Assembly: GCF_030547685.1 (NCBI RefSeq)
Contig: NZ_JAUOQM010000021.1
Coordinates: 86,400 to 150,399 of the forward strand
Direction of reading: 5' to 3'
Origin: Gilvimarinus sp. 2_MG-2023
Lineage (GTDB): Bacteria > Pseudomonadota > Gammaproteobacteria > Pseudomonadales > Cellvibrionaceae
DNA: 64,000 nucleotides
The notes below the pieces were generated by a model, which saw only the letters and a list, made by a program, of their open reading frames with translations, ran no database searches and had not been told where the DNA came from. Position 1 is the first letter of the stretch. Each line of letters begins with the position of its first letter. Below are positions 46,957 to 57,482 of the stretch, one piece after another. A program made the position numbers and the translations under genes.

Positions 46957-47883
46957 GTGTCGGAAGTAAATACACAAAAATACGGTCGAGTTGGCGTTTT
47001 GTACGGTGGCAACTCGGCTGAGCGTGAAATCTCTCTGAAAAGTGGTGCGGCAGTACAGTCGGCGCTGGAAGGGCAGGGTGTTTATTGTGTGGGTATCGAC
47101 ATTGGTAAAAACAGCATCGTGGAATTGCAGGCTGCCGAGTTAGATCGAGCATTTATTGCATTGCATGGCCCCGGAGGTGAAGACGGTAAAATTCAAGCCG
47201 TTTTAGAGTACCTAGAAATACCATTTACCGGGAGTCGAGTTCAGGCGTCGGCTATTGCTATGGATAAACTCAGAACCAAGCAGTTGTGGCAGGCCATGGG
47301 CGTGTCGACACCTGATTTTGCAGTTCTTGATGACGATACCGATTGGGCCGCGGTAATAGAAAGATTGGGTGGCGACGTTATGGTTAAGCCCGCCCATGAA
47401 GGTTCCAGTATTGGCATGTCAAGAGTGAATACGGCGAGTGCTTTACATCGAGCCTATCAATTGGCTGCTGAGTACGATGGCTTGGTCATCGCAGAGAAGC
47501 TCATTGTAGGCGCTGAATACACCGTGGCCATTTTAGGCGATAGGGCTTTGCCCCCCATAAAATTGGAAACGGGGCATACTTTTTATGATTTTGAGGCTAA
47601 ATATGTCACGGGTGATACACAATATATTTGTCCTTGTGGCTTGAGCGATGAGCAAGTGGAAACTTTGCAATCCTTGGCGTTAAACGCGTTTCAGTCGATT
47701 GGTTGTCGCGGCTGGGGGCGGGTGGATGTGATGGCTGATGCCAACGGTAATTTTTATATGTTGGAGGTGAACACGGTGCCCGGAATGACCGAGCACTCTT
47801 TGGTGCCAATGGCGGGCAAAGCGAAAGGGCTGAATTTTTCTGAGCTCACATTGGCCATTCTAGAAGAGACTCTGGCCGGATGA
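46957..47883 (+). CDS. ddlB: D-alanine:D-alanine ligase
   Basis: Ddl joins two D-alanines for MurF. The 308-residue ATP-grasp protein has GRVGVLYGGNSAEREISLKSG, FIALHGPGGEDGKIQ, MVKPAHEGSSIGMSRV, GAEYTVAILGDRALPPIKLE and the metal-binding LEVNTVPGMTEHSLVP. GTG 46957 with AAGGAA upstream gives the family N-terminus; the frame opening inside murC at 46885 is rejected. Confidence 0.96.
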   Translation: MSEVNTQKYGRVGVLYGGNSAEREISLKSGAAVQSALEGQGVYCVGIDIGKNSIVELQAAELDRAFIALHGPGGEDGKIQAVLEYLEIPFTGSRVQASAIAMDKLRTKQLWQAMGVSTPDFAVLDDDTDWAAVIERLGGDVMVKPAHEGSSIGMSRVNTASALHRAYQLAAEYDGLVIAEKLIVGAEYTVAILGDRALPPIKLETGHTFYDFEAKYVTGDTQYICPCGLSDEQVETLQSLALNAFQSIGCRGWGRVDVMADANGNFYMLEVNTVPGMTEHSLVPMAGKAKGLNFSELTLAILEETLAG

Positions 47884-48695
47884 ATAAGCCCGCTAATCGC
47901 TCTAGAAATATACGTCAAGCAACCCCTAGACGTGGGGCCGAAATTTATTCCGGTCGCATGGCTGGGTTAGTGAAGGTGCTGGGGCGGCTGGTGCTGGCAG
48001 GGTGTGTCGTTGCTAGCATAGTTGGTGCTTATTTTTACGGTGATAAAGTTTGGCAGCACGGTGTTCAACAGCCGGTAGAGTCGGTCAAAGTTGAAGGTGA
48101 GTTTAAGCACTTGTCACGTGACGAGGCGAGCCGATTGATTGGGGAGGCAATTAATCAAGATTTCGTCAACCTTAATATTGCGCAACTAAAAAAATTGATA
48201 GAGCAGCACCCATGGGTTGAAAGGGCGATTGTAGCGCGTGGCTTATCACGTACTTTACGAGTCACCATCATTGAGCAGACACCGATAGCGGTGTGGGGTG
48301 AAGCGGGGTACCTGAATCAACGTGGACAAGTTATTCATACCGATAAGGTGCAAGGCTTGGCAGAGTTGCCGGTGTTGGATGGGCGAGAGCAAGATTCAGA
48401 AAAAATTATGCGTCAGTTTCAAGATTTGTCGCAAATGGTTCGTTCGCGCAATTTAGGTGTTCGTCAATTGTGGGTGGACGAGCTGGGGAGTTGGACCGTT
48501 AAGCTGGATGGTGGTGTGCAACTCATGCTGGGAAAAGATCAGTTACCTGAAAAAGTACAGCGGTTTTTAGTAGTGTATGACGAATATTTAGTGCAGCGAT
48601 TTGATGCTGTTGAACGCGTGGATTTACGCTATGCCAATGGTTTGGCGGTGGCTTGGTCGGACAGTTATAACGTGTCCGTTGAAGTGGCGGGTTAA
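47880..48695 (+). CDS. ftsQ: Cell division protein FtsQ
   Basis: FtsQ recruits FtsB and FtsL to the divisome. The 271-residue protein has a basic cytoplasmic start, one membrane helix (about 30-52), a POTRA domain beginning ESVKVEGEFKHLSRDEA, and a beta domain (TIIEQTPIAVWGEAGYLNQRG; DAVERVDLRYANGLAVAW). The start ATG overlaps the ddlB stop (ATGA). Confidence 0.96.
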   Translation: MNKPANRSRNIRQATPRRGAEIYSGRMAGLVKVLGRLVLAGCVVASIVGAYFYGDKVWQHGVQQPVESVKVEGEFKHLSRDEASRLIGEAINQDFVNLNIAQLKKLIEQHPWVERAIVARGLSRTLRVTIIEQTPIAVWGEAGYLNQRGQVIHTDKVQGLAELPVLDGREQDSEKIMRQFQDLSQMVRSRNLGVRQLWVDELGSWTVKLDGGVQLMLGKDQLPEKVQRFLVVYDEYLVQRFDAVERVDLRYANGLAVAWSDSYNVSVEVAG

Positions 48696-48740
48696 GACCC
48701 ATGACAACACATAAAGATTTGGGGAAAAGAGGTCCAAATA

Positions 48741-49976
48741 ATGGCAGGCTCTAACGACAATAAAATGATTGTTGGGCTGGATATCGGCACTTCCAAAGTG
48801 GTGGCCATAGTCGGGGCAATTACACCCGAAGGCGATTTGGAAATTGTTGGTATTGGCTCTTGCCGCTCAAACGGTTTGAAAAAAGGTGTGGTGGTCAATA
48901 TTGAGTCGACAGTCCACTCCATACAGCGAGCCGTAGAAGAGGCGGAATTGATGGCAGGGTGTCAAATTCATTCTGTTTATGCGGGTATTGCCGGTAGCCA
49001 TATTCGCAGTTTGAATTCGCACGGTATTGTGGCGATTAAAGACCGCGAAGTTTATACCCAGGATATAGACCGGGTGATTGATGCCGCACAAGCCGTAGCC
49101 ATTCCTGCAGATCAAAAGATCCTACATATTTTGCCGCAAGAGTTTTTGATTGACGATCAAGAAGGCGTTAAAGAGCCCTTAGGGATGAGTGGCGTTCGCT
49201 TAGAGGCAAAGGTGCACTTGGTGACCTGTGCGGTCAATGCTGCGCAAAATATCGATAAATGTATTCGGCGCTGCGGGCTGGATGTTGAAGACATCATTTT
49301 GGAACAATTAGCGTCTAGCTATTCGGTATTAACCGACGATGAGCGTGAGCTTGGGGTTTGCATTGTGGATATCGGTGGCGGTACAACCGATATTGCTATC
49401 TTTACCGATGGTGCGATTCGTCACACGGGTGTCATTCCAATAGCAGGTGATCAAGTTACCAATGATATCGCCATGGCCTTGCGTACACCTACTCAAAATG
49501 CCGAAGAGATTAAAATAAAATACGCTTGTGCGTTAGCTAAATTAACAGGCCCTGATGAAACCATTAAGGTGCCAAGTGTTGGCGAGCGCGCACCTCGCAA
49601 CTTGTCTCGCCAGGCCCTGGCTGAAGTGGTCGAGCCGCGTTATGACGAGCTGTTTACGTTGGTGCAAGCCGAGGTTCGTCGCAGTGGGTTTGAGGATATG
49701 ATTCCCGCGGGCATTGTGCTGACGGGCGGTACCGCAAAAATGGAAGGCGTTGTTGAGCTGGCAGAGGAAATTTTTCATATGCCGGTGCGCCTGGGGGCCC
49801 CACAAAATATTACGGGCTTATCCGATATTGTGAACAATCCTATTTATTCTACCGGTGTGGGGCTATTGCAATACGCATTAAAGCAACACCAGGGTGAACA
49901 CTCTGCCACACCGGCCAGTGAAAGCGAGCCTAACCTGCTCGCTAAACTGAAAAAAATGTTTCAAGGTGAATTTTAA
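48741..49976 (+). CDS. ftsA: Cell division protein FtsA
   Basis: FtsA is the actin-like protein that tethers FtsZ to the membrane. The 411-residue protein has the phosphate loop VGLDIGTSKVVAIVG, GVCIVDIGGGTTDIAIF, and the late IVLTGGTAKMEG, plus the C-terminal amphipathic helix LLAKLKKMFQGEF that binds membrane. It lies 45 bases after ftsQ and has AGAGG upstream. Confidence 0.97.
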   Translation: MAGSNDNKMIVGLDIGTSKVVAIVGAITPEGDLEIVGIGSCRSNGLKKGVVVNIESTVHSIQRAVEEAELMAGCQIHSVYAGIAGSHIRSLNSHGIVAIKDREVYTQDIDRVIDAAQAVAIPADQKILHILPQEFLIDDQEGVKEPLGMSGVRLEAKVHLVTCAVNAAQNIDKCIRRCGLDVEDIILEQLASSYSVLTDDERELGVCIVDIGGGTTDIAIFTDGAIRHTGVIPIAGDQVTNDIAMALRTPTQNAEEIKIKYACALAKLTGPDETIKVPSVGERAPRNLSRQALAEVVEPRYDELFTLVQAEVRRSGFEDMIPAGIVLTGGTAKMEGVVELAEEIFHMPVRLGAPQNITGLSDIVNNPIYSTGVGLLQYALKQHQGEHSATPASESEPNLLAKLKKMFQGEF

Positions 49977-50009
49977 TTTTTGATTTAATATGGAAGAGAG
50001 GGGAACGTC

Positions 50010-51161
50010 ATGTTTGAATTAGTCGATAGCATGCCACAAAATGCAGTTATTAAAGTGATCGGTGTCGGTGGCGGCGGTGGTAACGCCGTTAAGCACATGA
50101 TCGGAAATAATGTCGAAGGTGTGGAGTTTATCTGTGCCAATACAGATGCGCAGGCACTGAAAGATATTGATGCCCGGGTTGCTTTACAGCTGGGTAACAG
50201 TATGACCAAAGGCTTGGGTGCGGGTGCCAATCCAGAGGTGGGTCGACATGCGGCGATGGAAGATCGTGAACGTATTGCTGAGGTGTTGAGCGGTGCGGAT
50301 ATGGTGTTTATTGCAGCGGGTATGGGCGGTGGTACCGGCACCGGTGCGGCCCCTATCGTTGCCGAAGTCGCGCGCGATTTGGACATACTGACGGTGGCGG
50401 TAGTTACCAAGCCTTTCCCTTTCGAAGGGCGCAAGCGTATGTTAGTGGCGGACGCCGGCATTAAAGAGCTGCAAGAGCGAGTTGACTCGCTGATTACCAT
50501 CCCTAATGAAAAGCTTTTATCTGTGCTGGGTAAAGCCACCAGTTTGCTAGACGCCTTTAAAGCGGCCAATAGCGTGTTGCAAGGAGCAGTACAAGGTATT
50601 GCGGATTTGATTATACGCCCCGGCATGATCAACGTAGACTTTGCTGACGTACGCACGGTGATGTCTGAAATGGGTATGGCTATGATGGGCACCGCGCACG
50701 CGGAAGGTGAAACCCGCGCTCGCGAAGCGGCGGAAGCGGCTATTCGCAGTCCCTTGCTGGAAGATGTTAACTTGCAGGGCGCACGCGGTATTCTGGTGAA
50801 TATTACCGCCGGTATGGACTTATCTTTGGGTGAGTATCAAGAAGTCGGCGATACCATCGCTGAGTTTTCATCGGATGACGCCACGATAGTGGTGGGTACG
50901 GTGATTGATCCGGAACTGACTGATGAGCTGCGTGTCACAGTTGTGGCTACGGGTTTAGGCGCCGCACAAGCGGCAAAAGCGCCTACCAAAGTCGTGGTGG
51001 ATAACACCCGTCGCCCAGATGGCCAGCTCGATTACTCAGCTCTGGATCGCCCGACAATTATGCGCAATGGCCCCGGCGGTCAGAGTGATGCAGCGCCCGC
51101 TGCCGATAAAGATATGGAATATCTTGATATTCCAGCTTTTTTACGGCGCCAGGCAGACTGA
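50010..51161 (+). CDS. ftsZ: Cell division protein FtsZ
   Basis: FtsZ forms the division ring. The 383-residue GTPase has IKVIGVGGGGGNAVKHM, the tubulin signature GGGTGTGAAP, and the synergy-loop region NVDFADVRTVMSEMG. A variable linker leads to the C-terminal peptide EYLDIPAFLRRQAD, the binding site for FtsA and ZipA. A GAGGGG ribosome binding site precedes the ATG. Confidence 0.98.
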   Translation: MFELVDSMPQNAVIKVIGVGGGGGNAVKHMIGNNVEGVEFICANTDAQALKDIDARVALQLGNSMTKGLGAGANPEVGRHAAMEDRERIAEVLSGADMVFIAAGMGGGTGTGAAPIVAEVARDLDILTVAVVTKPFPFEGRKRMLVADAGIKELQERVDSLITIPNEKLLSVLGKATSLLDAFKAANSVLQGAVQGIADLIIRPGMINVDFADVRTVMSEMGMAMMGTAHAEGETRAREAAEAAIRSPLLEDVNLQGARGILVNITAGMDLSLGEYQEVGDTIAEFSSDDATIVVGTVIDPELTDELRVTVVATGLGAAQAAKAPTKVVVDNTRRPDGQLDYSALDRPTIMRNGPGGQSDAAPAADKDMEYLDIPAFLRRQAD

Positions 51162-51322
51162 TGCGTGGCCTAAGGTTGGCGATTAACAGGGTGTGACAGC
51201 GTGTTTGCACCACATTTGGGCGCCAAAGTGGCTGTTACTGGTGGACATTTAGCATTTTGTGCTATAGTTCCGCCTTTACAGCCGTAATTTACGGGCAATG
51301 TCATATTGCTGTGAGTTATGGT

Positions 51323-51355
51323 GCCCGATACAGTGGCTATGACTCGGTATCGGGC
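51323..51355 (+). terminator. Hairpin between ftsZ and lpxC
   Basis: GCCCGATAC at 51323-51331 and GTATCGGGC at 51347-51355 form a perfect nine-pair stem with a 15-base loop, followed by TTTGT. It lies 57 bases before the lpxC start. It may end ftsZ transcription partly or shape the lpxC leader. A smaller inverted repeat (CCGTAA/TTACGG) lies near 51282. Confidence 0.5.
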
Positions 51356-51411
51356 TTTGTAGCCGTTTCAACTATATGCCCGTCATCGCAAACGAGAGCC
51401 AGACTCAAACA

Positions 51412-52323
51412 ATGATCAGACAACGTACCCTTAAAAATGCAATCCGCGCTACCGGCGTGGGCCTGCATACCGGTCAAAAGGTGTTCCTTACGTTACTTCC
51501 CGCCGAAGTGGATACTGGCATCATCTTTCGACGGGTCGACTTAGACCCAGTCGTGGAAATTGAAGCTAAGGCCGAAAACGTCGGCGATACCACCCTCTCT
51601 ACTAGCTTGGTCAAGGATGACGTCAAGGTATCGACCGTGGAACATTTGCTGTCAGCAATGGCCGGTTTAGGGATTGATAATGCGATTGTTGAGGTCAGTG
51701 CGCCTGAAGTGCCAATCATGGATGGCAGTGCTGGTCCGTTTGTGTTTTTGATTCAATCGGCGGGTATTCAGGAGCAGGCTGCCGCAAAGAAATTTATCCG
51801 TATCAAGCGTCCGATCACGGTAGAAGATGGCGACAAATCTGCCAGCTTTGTGCCATTTGACGGTTTTAAAGTGACCTTCTCGATAGAGTTTGATCATCCG
51901 GTCTTTCAAGACCGCTCACTGGAAACCTCGGTAGATTTCTCCAGTACCTCATTTGTGAAAGAAGTTAGCCGCGCCCGAACCTTTGGTTTTATGCACGAAA
52001 TAGAGTATCTGCGCTCTAAGGGCTTGGCCAAGGGCGGCAGTGTCGACAATGCCATCGTAGTTGACGAGTACCGAATCCTCAATGAGGATGGGCTGCGTTA
52101 CGAAGATGAGTTTGTAAAGCATAAAGTACTCGATGCTATTGGTGACCTTTACCTGCTGGGCAATAGCCTGATCGGTGAATTTAAAGCACATAAATCGGGT
52201 CATGCCCTCAACAACAAGTCTCTGCGGCAACTTATTGCTCAGCCTGACGCGTGGGAGGTGGTGACGTTCGATGATGAAAATGCCGCCCCGATCTCCTATA
52301 TGAAGCCATTATTGGCGGTGTGA
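51412..52323 (+). CDS. lpxC: UDP-3-O-acyl-N-acetylglucosamine deacetylase
   Basis: LpxC catalyses the committed step of lipid A synthesis. The 303-residue zinc enzyme has [21 protein letters not shown], the zinc ligands in [15 protein letters not shown] and [15 protein letters not shown], and the catalytic histidine in [15 protein letters not shown] 51412 is the family start; a frame opening at 51376 is rejected. It has a 250-base upstream region and a strong terminator behind it. The C-terminus (about residues 289-303) is shaped like the E. coli tail used for regulated degradation, but this is only suggested. Confidence 0.97.
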   Translation: MIRQRTLKNAIRATGVGLHTGQKVFLTLLPAEVDTGIIFRRVDLDPVVEIEAKAENVGDTTLSTSLVKDDVKVSTVEHLLSAMAGLGIDNAIVEVSAPEVPIMDGSAGPFVFLIQSAGIQEQAAAKKFIRIKRPITVEDGDKSASFVPFDGFKVTFSIEFDHPVFQDRSLETSVDFSSTSFVKEVSRARTFGFMHEIEYLRSKGLAKGGSVDNAIVVDEYRILNEDGLRYEDEFVKHKVLDAIGDLYLLGNSLIGEFKAHKSGHALNNKSLRQLIAQPDAWEVVTFDDENAAPISYMKPLLAV

Positions 52324-52333
52324 AAAAATACCT

Positions 52334-52370
52334 AAAAAGGCCCGCTGATTGTGTTTAGCGGGCCTTTTTT
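52334..52370 (+). terminator. Terminator after lpxC
   Basis: AAAAAGGCCCGCT and AGCGGGCCTTTTT form a perfect 13-pair stem with a 10-base loop and end in a T run, starting 11 bases after the lpxC stop. This probably marks the end of the division cluster transcript. Confidence 0.93.
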
Positions 52371-52491
52371 ATATAGTTAACGGAAATGAGCGTCGCATGT
52401 CGCTATTGCAAATTTAGGCAGCTAATTAAAGTAGGGATGGAGGCCAAGGTTAGTGATTACTTGCTAATCCTTCAGCCCATACAAAATACAC

Positions 52492-53424
52492 ATGAAAATT
52501 ATATTGGTAAGCAAACGACACGGCCATACTCGCAGCATTACGCTGGGAGGGTGGACTCGTGCGGTCTTATCCGTGTGTATTTTGGGAATGCCGGCGGTGG
52601 CAGGTGTTCTAGGTTACCACTTCCTCGTAGCACAAAATAATAGCAATTTATTTTCGGTTGAGTCGCGCCAAGCATGGCAAATGGCGCTGGCTGAGCAAAA
52701 AGAACAGGTCTTTGAAAGCCGCCGTCAAGCACAGGCTGAAGTTGCCGCATTGACATTAAAGGTCGCTGAATTACAGGCGCGTCTGGTTCGCCTAGATGCT
52801 TTGGGCGAACGCTTAACCACCATTGCTAAGCTTGACCAAGGTGAGTTCGATTTCAGCCAAAAGCCCGCTATCGGTGGGCCTGAGGGTGAGCTGCTGGGCG
52901 ATGCCTACGCGGCGCCCGACTTTCTTACCGCTATTGATGACTTATCGCGTCAAATTGCCAACCGTGAACAACAGCTAGAAACACTCGATGCGCTGCTGGT
53001 AAATCGCCGATTAAAAGAAGACATATTTGTCGCTGGCCGCCCGGTCGAAAAAGGCTGGATGTCATCGCGCTTTGGCCGCCGTACCGACCCTTTCACTGGG
53101 AAGGTCGCCTGGCACGGTGGTGTCGATTTTGCCGGTAAAGAAGATTCCAATATTATTGCCGTTGCCTCTGGAGTGGTGACTTGGTCTGCTGATCGCCACG
53201 GTTACGGCAATCTAGTGGAAATAAGCCATGGCAATGGCTTTTCTACGCGTTACGCACACAATAAGGCTAACTCGGTTGAAGTTGGCGATGTTGTAAAAAA
53301 AGGGCAAGTCATTGCTCTAATGGGCTCTACTGGCCGCTCTACCGGCCCGCATGTGCATTTTGAAGTTTACAAAAATGGCCGTGCGGTTGACCCCTCCTCC
53401 TATATTCATCGCACCCTGCGATAA
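52492..53424 (+). CDS. M23 family metallopeptidase (LytM domain), membrane-anchored
   Basis: This 310-residue protein is a probable peptidoglycan endopeptidase or amidase activator. It has an N-terminal membrane helix (about 21-47), a coiled coil (about 60-105) and a C-terminal LytM domain. Zinc-binding motifs are visible: HGGVDFAG (H and D) and HVHFEVY, with GYGNLVEISHGNGFSTRYAH between. All ligands expected of an active enzyme are present. An M23 gene between lpxC and secA is also found in Pseudomonas. It is the only gene between the lpxC terminator and secA. Confidence 0.92.
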   Translation: MKIILVSKRHGHTRSITLGGWTRAVLSVCILGMPAVAGVLGYHFLVAQNNSNLFSVESRQAWQMALAEQKEQVFESRRQAQAEVAALTLKVAELQARLVRLDALGERLTTIAKLDQGEFDFSQKPAIGGPEGELLGDAYAAPDFLTAIDDLSRQIANREQQLETLDALLVNRRLKEDIFVAGRPVEKGWMSSRFGRRTDPFTGKVAWHGGVDFAGKEDSNIIAVASGVVTWSADRHGYGNLVEISHGNGFSTRYAHNKANSVEVGDVVKKGQVIALMGSTGRSTGPHVHFEVYKNGRAVDPSSYIHRTLR

Positions 53425-53508
53425 AAGCCCACCTGTTTTCACTATACCTTCACGCTTGGTGCTGCCTTGGCTAGCGCCCAATTATTATTTTTTGTACGGA
53501 TGTGTTAG

Positions 53509-56244
53509 ATGTTAGGCAAGATTACTAAATTCATATTGGGATCTAAAAACGATCGCGTGCTAAAGCGCATGCGCAAGACAGTTGTGCGTATCAACGCATT
53601 AGAAGAGCAATTACAAGCGCTCAGCGATGAGGAGCTCAAGGCGAAAACAGCTGAGTTCAAGCAACGCCATGAAAATGGCGAGTCACTTGATGCTTTGCTA
53701 CCAGAAGCATTCGCCACCGTGCGCGAAGCAGGTAAGCGCACCATGGGAATGCGACACTTCGATGTTCAGCTTATCGGTGGTATGGCATTGCACGAAGGTT
53801 GTATTGCCGAGATGCGCACCGGTGAAGGTAAAACCTTGATGGCCACCTTGCCTGCCTACCTGCGCGCACTAACCGGTTTGGGTGTTCACATCGTAACAGT
53901 GAACGACTACTTGGCCACACGCGATGCGGCCTGGATGACGCCTTTGTTTAATTTCCTAGGTATGGATGTTGGGGCTATTGTCTCGGGCCAAGATCCGCAG
54001 CAAAAGCGCGCGGCTTATCAGGCCGATATTACTTACGGCACCAATAACGAATACGGATTTGATTATTTGCGTGACAACATGGCGCTGTCAAAAGCCGATA
54101 AGTTTCAGCGCCCTCTACACTTTGCTGTGGTGGATGAAGTCGACTCCATTTTGATTGACGAGGCACGTACACCATTAATCATCTCTGGTCCGGCTCAAAA
54201 TAGCTCGGAAATGTACCAGCGTATGAATAAGTTAATTGCTAACCTGACTCGTCAAAAAGAAGACGAAGAAGATGGCGACTACTATGTTGATGAAAAAGCT
54301 CGCCAAGTTGAAATGACCGAGCAAGGTCATCAGCATGTAGAAGAGCTATTGATTAAGGCCGGCTTACTGTCTGAAGAAGAAAGTCTGTACTCTGCTGCCA
54401 ATCTAAGTTTGTTGCATCATGTCAATTCGGCACTGCGCGCGAATGCACTGTTCAATCGTGATGTTGAATATATTGTGCAAAACAATGAAGTAGTGCTGAT
54501 TGATGAGCACACAGGCCGCACAATGGCAGGTCGTCGGTTGTCAGAAGGTTTACACCAGGCGATTGAAGCCAAAGAAGGCGTACAGATTCAAAGCGAAAGC
54601 CAAACCTTGGCATCGACTACTTTTCAAAACTATTTCCGCTTGTACTCCACCCTGTCGGGCATGACCGGCACGGCAGATACCGAAGCGTTTGAGTTTAGGG
54701 AAATCTACAGCCTGGATGTTGTGGTTATTCCTTCTAACCGGCCCACGCAACGCGATGACTTAAACGATTTGGTGTATTTGTCCATCGCAGAGAAGTTCGA
54801 TGCCATCGTACAGGATGTGGAAGAGTTCCGGGCTAAAAATGCACCTGTTCTCGTAGGTACCGCATCGATTGAAACCTCGGAAGAGATGTCTAAACGGTTG
54901 AAGCAAAGCAAAGTGCCGCATCAGGTGTTGAACGCAAAATACCATGAGAAAGAAGCGGAAATTATTGCCCAGGCTGGCCGCCCAGGTGCTGTGACTATTG
55001 CGACCAATATGGCCGGTCGTGGTACTGATATTGTTTTGGGGGGCAATTGGGAGTCTGAGGTAGCGCAGCTCGATAACCCCACCCAAGACCAAATCGATAC
55101 AATCAAAGCAGACTGGAAAGAGCGTCACGACAAAGTCATTGCTGCGGGCGGATTACATATTGTCGGCACAGAGCGCCACGAATCGCGTCGCATTGATAAC
55201 CAGTTGCGTGGGCGGGCCGGTCGTCAAGGTGACCCAGGGGTTACCCGCTTTTATTTATCGCTGGAAGATAACCTGATGCGTATCTTCGCCTCGGACCGGG
55301 TGCGTAATTTTATGCAGGCCCTGGGTATGGATAAAGGCGAGGCGATTGAGCACCGCATGGTCAATAACGCTATTGAAAAAGCGCAAAGGAAAGTAGAAGG
55401 GCGTAATTTTGATATGCGTAAGCAATTGCTAGAGTTTGATGATGTGGCAAATGACCAGCGTCAAATTGTTTATCAGCAACGCAATGAGTTGCTTGAGGCC
55501 GGTGACATCTCTGACACCATAACCAATGTTCGCGCCGATGTGGTCGACGAGGTGATCAGTACGCATATACCGCCACAGTCCATTGAAGATCAATGGGATG
55601 TAGCAGGACTTGAGAAACAGCTAGAGTCTGATTTTGGCTTGAAATTGCCGGTCAAACAATGGCTGGATGAAGATGACAATCTGCACGAAGACACTTTGCG
55701 TGAGCGAATCCTTAAGGATGTCCAAGCCGCTTATGATGCCAAGTGTGCCGCAGTGGGTGAGGCTGCAGGTAACCCAGATGCTATGCGCCCGGTCGAGCAA
55801 CAAATTATGTTGCAGGTGTTGGATACCGCGTGGAAAGAGCAGCTATCCAGTATGGATCATCTGCGCCAGGGGATTAACCTACGTTCTTACGCACAGAAAA
55901 ACCCCAAGCAAGAGTATAAGCGCGAAGCGTTTTATCTTTTCCAAGACATGCTGTCTACGGTTAAGCGAGAAGTGGTTGTTGTCCTTGCTCGCTTTCAGCC
56001 CTATACCCGAGAGCAGTTGGAGCAGATGGAACTACGCCGGCGCGAAATGGAAGAGCAAGCCCGCAGTAAAATGCAATTGCAACACGAGCAGGCATCCGCT
56101 ATGGGGGGCGAGTCTGAAGCGCCCTCGGCTGGACAGCCAGGTGCAGCTCCGATGACCCGCGAGGGGCGCAAAGTCGGCCGTAACGATCCGTGTCCTTGTG
56201 GGTCAGGTAAGAAGTACAAACAATGTCACGGTAAATTGAGTTAA
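53509..56244 (+). CDS. secA: Protein translocase subunit SecA
   Basis: SecA is the ATPase motor that drives preproteins through SecYEG. The 911-residue length is normal for gammaproteobacteria. Walker A is [12 protein letters not shown], Walker B region [36 protein letters not shown] and [13 protein letters not shown] belong to the second nucleotide domain. The C-terminal zinc finger reads [14 protein letters not shown], which binds SecB. No SecM-like leader peptide gene was seen in front; upstream is the M23 peptidase gene. Confidence 0.98.
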   Translation: MLGKITKFILGSKNDRVLKRMRKTVVRINALEEQLQALSDEELKAKTAEFKQRHENGESLDALLPEAFATVREAGKRTMGMRHFDVQLIGGMALHEGCIAEMRTGEGKTLMATLPAYLRALTGLGVHIVTVNDYLATRDAAWMTPLFNFLGMDVGAIVSGQDPQQKRAAYQADITYGTNNEYGFDYLRDNMALSKADKFQRPLHFAVVDEVDSILIDEARTPLIISGPAQNSSEMYQRMNKLIANLTRQKEDEEDGDYYVDEKARQVEMTEQGHQHVEELLIKAGLLSEEESLYSAANLSLLHHVNSALRANALFNRDVEYIVQNNEVVLIDEHTGRTMAGRRLSEGLHQAIEAKEGVQIQSESQTLASTTFQNYFRLYSTLSGMTGTADTEAFEFREIYSLDVVVIPSNRPTQRDDLNDLVYLSIAEKFDAIVQDVEEFRAKNAPVLVGTASIETSEEMSKRLKQSKVPHQVLNAKYHEKEAEIIAQAGRPGAVTIATNMAGRGTDIVLGGNWESEVAQLDNPTQDQIDTIKADWKERHDKVIAAGGLHIVGTERHESRRIDNQLRGRAGRQGDPGVTRFYLSLEDNLMRIFASDRVRNFMQALGMDKGEAIEHRMVNNAIEKAQRKVEGRNFDMRKQLLEFDDVANDQRQIVYQQRNELLEAGDISDTITNVRADVVDEVISTHIPPQSIEDQWDVAGLEKQLESDFGLKLPVKQWLDEDDNLHEDTLRERILKDVQAAYDAKCAAVGEAAGNPDAMRPVEQQIMLQVLDTAWKEQLSSMDHLRQGINLRSYAQKNPKQEYKREAFYLFQDMLSTVKREVVVVLARFQPYTREQLEQMELRRREMEEQARSKMQLQHEQASAMGGESEAPSAGQPGAAPMTREGRKVGRNDPCPCGSGKKYKQCHGKLS

Positions 56245-56255
56245 CGGAGATAAAC

Positions 56256-57476
56256 ATGGCTGTCGGTGAACTTTCTTTTCCTTGCATGCCGCCAATTGCA
56301 GGCGTTGAAATTGGCGTTACGGGGGCGGCCATTAAAAGTCCCGGGCGCGATGATATGCTTATCTTTGCGTTGCCCGACGGTGCCAGTGTCGCTGGTGTGT
56401 TTACCCAAAGTGCTTTTTGCGCAGCACCGGTTACGCTATGCCGTGAACATTTGGAAAAGGCTAGCCCGCGTTTATTGCTGATTAATTCCGGTAATGCTAA
56501 CGCTTGTACCGGTGAGAGAGGCCGTCAAGAAGCTCTGCAATTATGTAGGTCTTTAGCGCAACATTACGCTTTGTCAGAAAGTGAAGTCTTACCTTTCTCA
56601 ACAGGGGTTATTGGGGAGCATTTGCCGGTTGATAAAATGCAGGCTGCTCTGCCGTTGCTCGTAGAAAGTACCAAGGAGGATGCTTGGGAGCGTGCAGCTC
56701 GGGCCATTATGACAACCGATACCCGCCCTAAGGGTGCCACCACCACGCTAGAGTTAGCAGGTCGAACCGTGACCATTAATGGCATTTCCAAGGGATCGGG
56801 AATGATAAACCCCAATATGGCCACCATGCTCGGGTTTATCGCGACAGATGCCGCCATTGATCAATCGGTATTACAGCGGTTAGTGCGTGAGGTAGCTGGC
56901 TTGTCGTTTAACCGCATCACCATCGATGGCGATACATCGACAAACGATGCCTGTATGTTGATGGCTTCGGGTAGGGCGGGCAATACCCGAATTACAAGTG
57001 TCGATAGTCAAGACTATGTTGCGTTAAAAGCTGCCGTTACCGATGTGTGTGTACAGCTGGCGCAAATGATTGTTGCTGATGGAGAGGGTGCCACAAAGTT
57101 TGTCACCATTAATGTGCAAGGTGGTGCCAATCACGAAGAATGCTTAAAAGTGGCCTATGCCGTGGCCCACTCCCCTTTGATTAAAACCGCGCTGTTTGCT
57201 TCTGACCCTAACTGGGGGCGAATAGTTGCAGCTATTGGCTATGCTGGTGTGAGCGATCTCAATGCAAGTAAGGTTCGTGTGTTACTTAACGATGTACTGA
57301 TTGTCGAACAAGGTGGTAGGGCGGCCAGCTATACCGAAGCTCAGGGGCAACAAGTGATGGATGGCGAACGAATTACAATCACTATTGATCTGGGACGCGG
57401 TGAGTGCCAAGAGCTGTTGTGGACCACGGACTTGTCCTATGAGTATGTGCGAATCAACGCTGATTATCGAACCTAA
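56256..57476 (+). CDS. argJ: Bifunctional glutamate N-acetyltransferase/amino-acid acetyltransferase
   Basis: ArgJ moves the acetyl group from N-acetylornithine to glutamate in arginine synthesis, recycling the acetyl group. The 406-residue precursor cleaves itself before a threonine; the site is visible in GSGMINPNMATMLGFIATDA. TTDTRPKGATT and DPNWGRIVAAIGYAG are also typical. It follows secA by 11 bases and precedes the Nudix-ThiE gene by 6 bases. Confidence 0.97.
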   Translation: MAVGELSFPCMPPIAGVEIGVTGAAIKSPGRDDMLIFALPDGASVAGVFTQSAFCAAPVTLCREHLEKASPRLLLINSGNANACTGERGRQEALQLCRSLAQHYALSESEVLPFSTGVIGEHLPVDKMQAALPLLVESTKEDAWERAARAIMTTDTRPKGATTTLELAGRTVTINGISKGSGMINPNMATMLGFIATDAAIDQSVLQRLVREVAGLSFNRITIDGDTSTNDACMLMASGRAGNTRITSVDSQDYVALKAAVTDVCVQLAQMIVADGEGATKFVTINVQGGANHEECLKVAYAVAHSPLIKTALFASDPNWGRIVAAIGYAGVSDLNASKVRVLLNDVLIVEQGGRAASYTEAQGQQVMDGERITITIDLGRGECQELLWTTDLSYEYVRINADYRT

Positions 57477-57482
57477 GCGGTT

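Noticed and set aside
49985-50692. 235-residue frame antisense to ftsZ
   Set aside because: Serine-, proline- and isoleucine-rich shadow of the conserved ftsZ coding sequence; no ribosome binding site or family.
52386-52640. 84-residue frame overlapping the start of the M23 peptidase gene
   Set aside because: Out of frame with the conserved peptidase, poor start context and no family features; a SecM-like role was considered but no secretion signal or stall motif was seen.
53425-53508. Search for a secretion-monitor leader before secA
   Set aside because: The 84-base gap contains no convincing peptide with a signal sequence.
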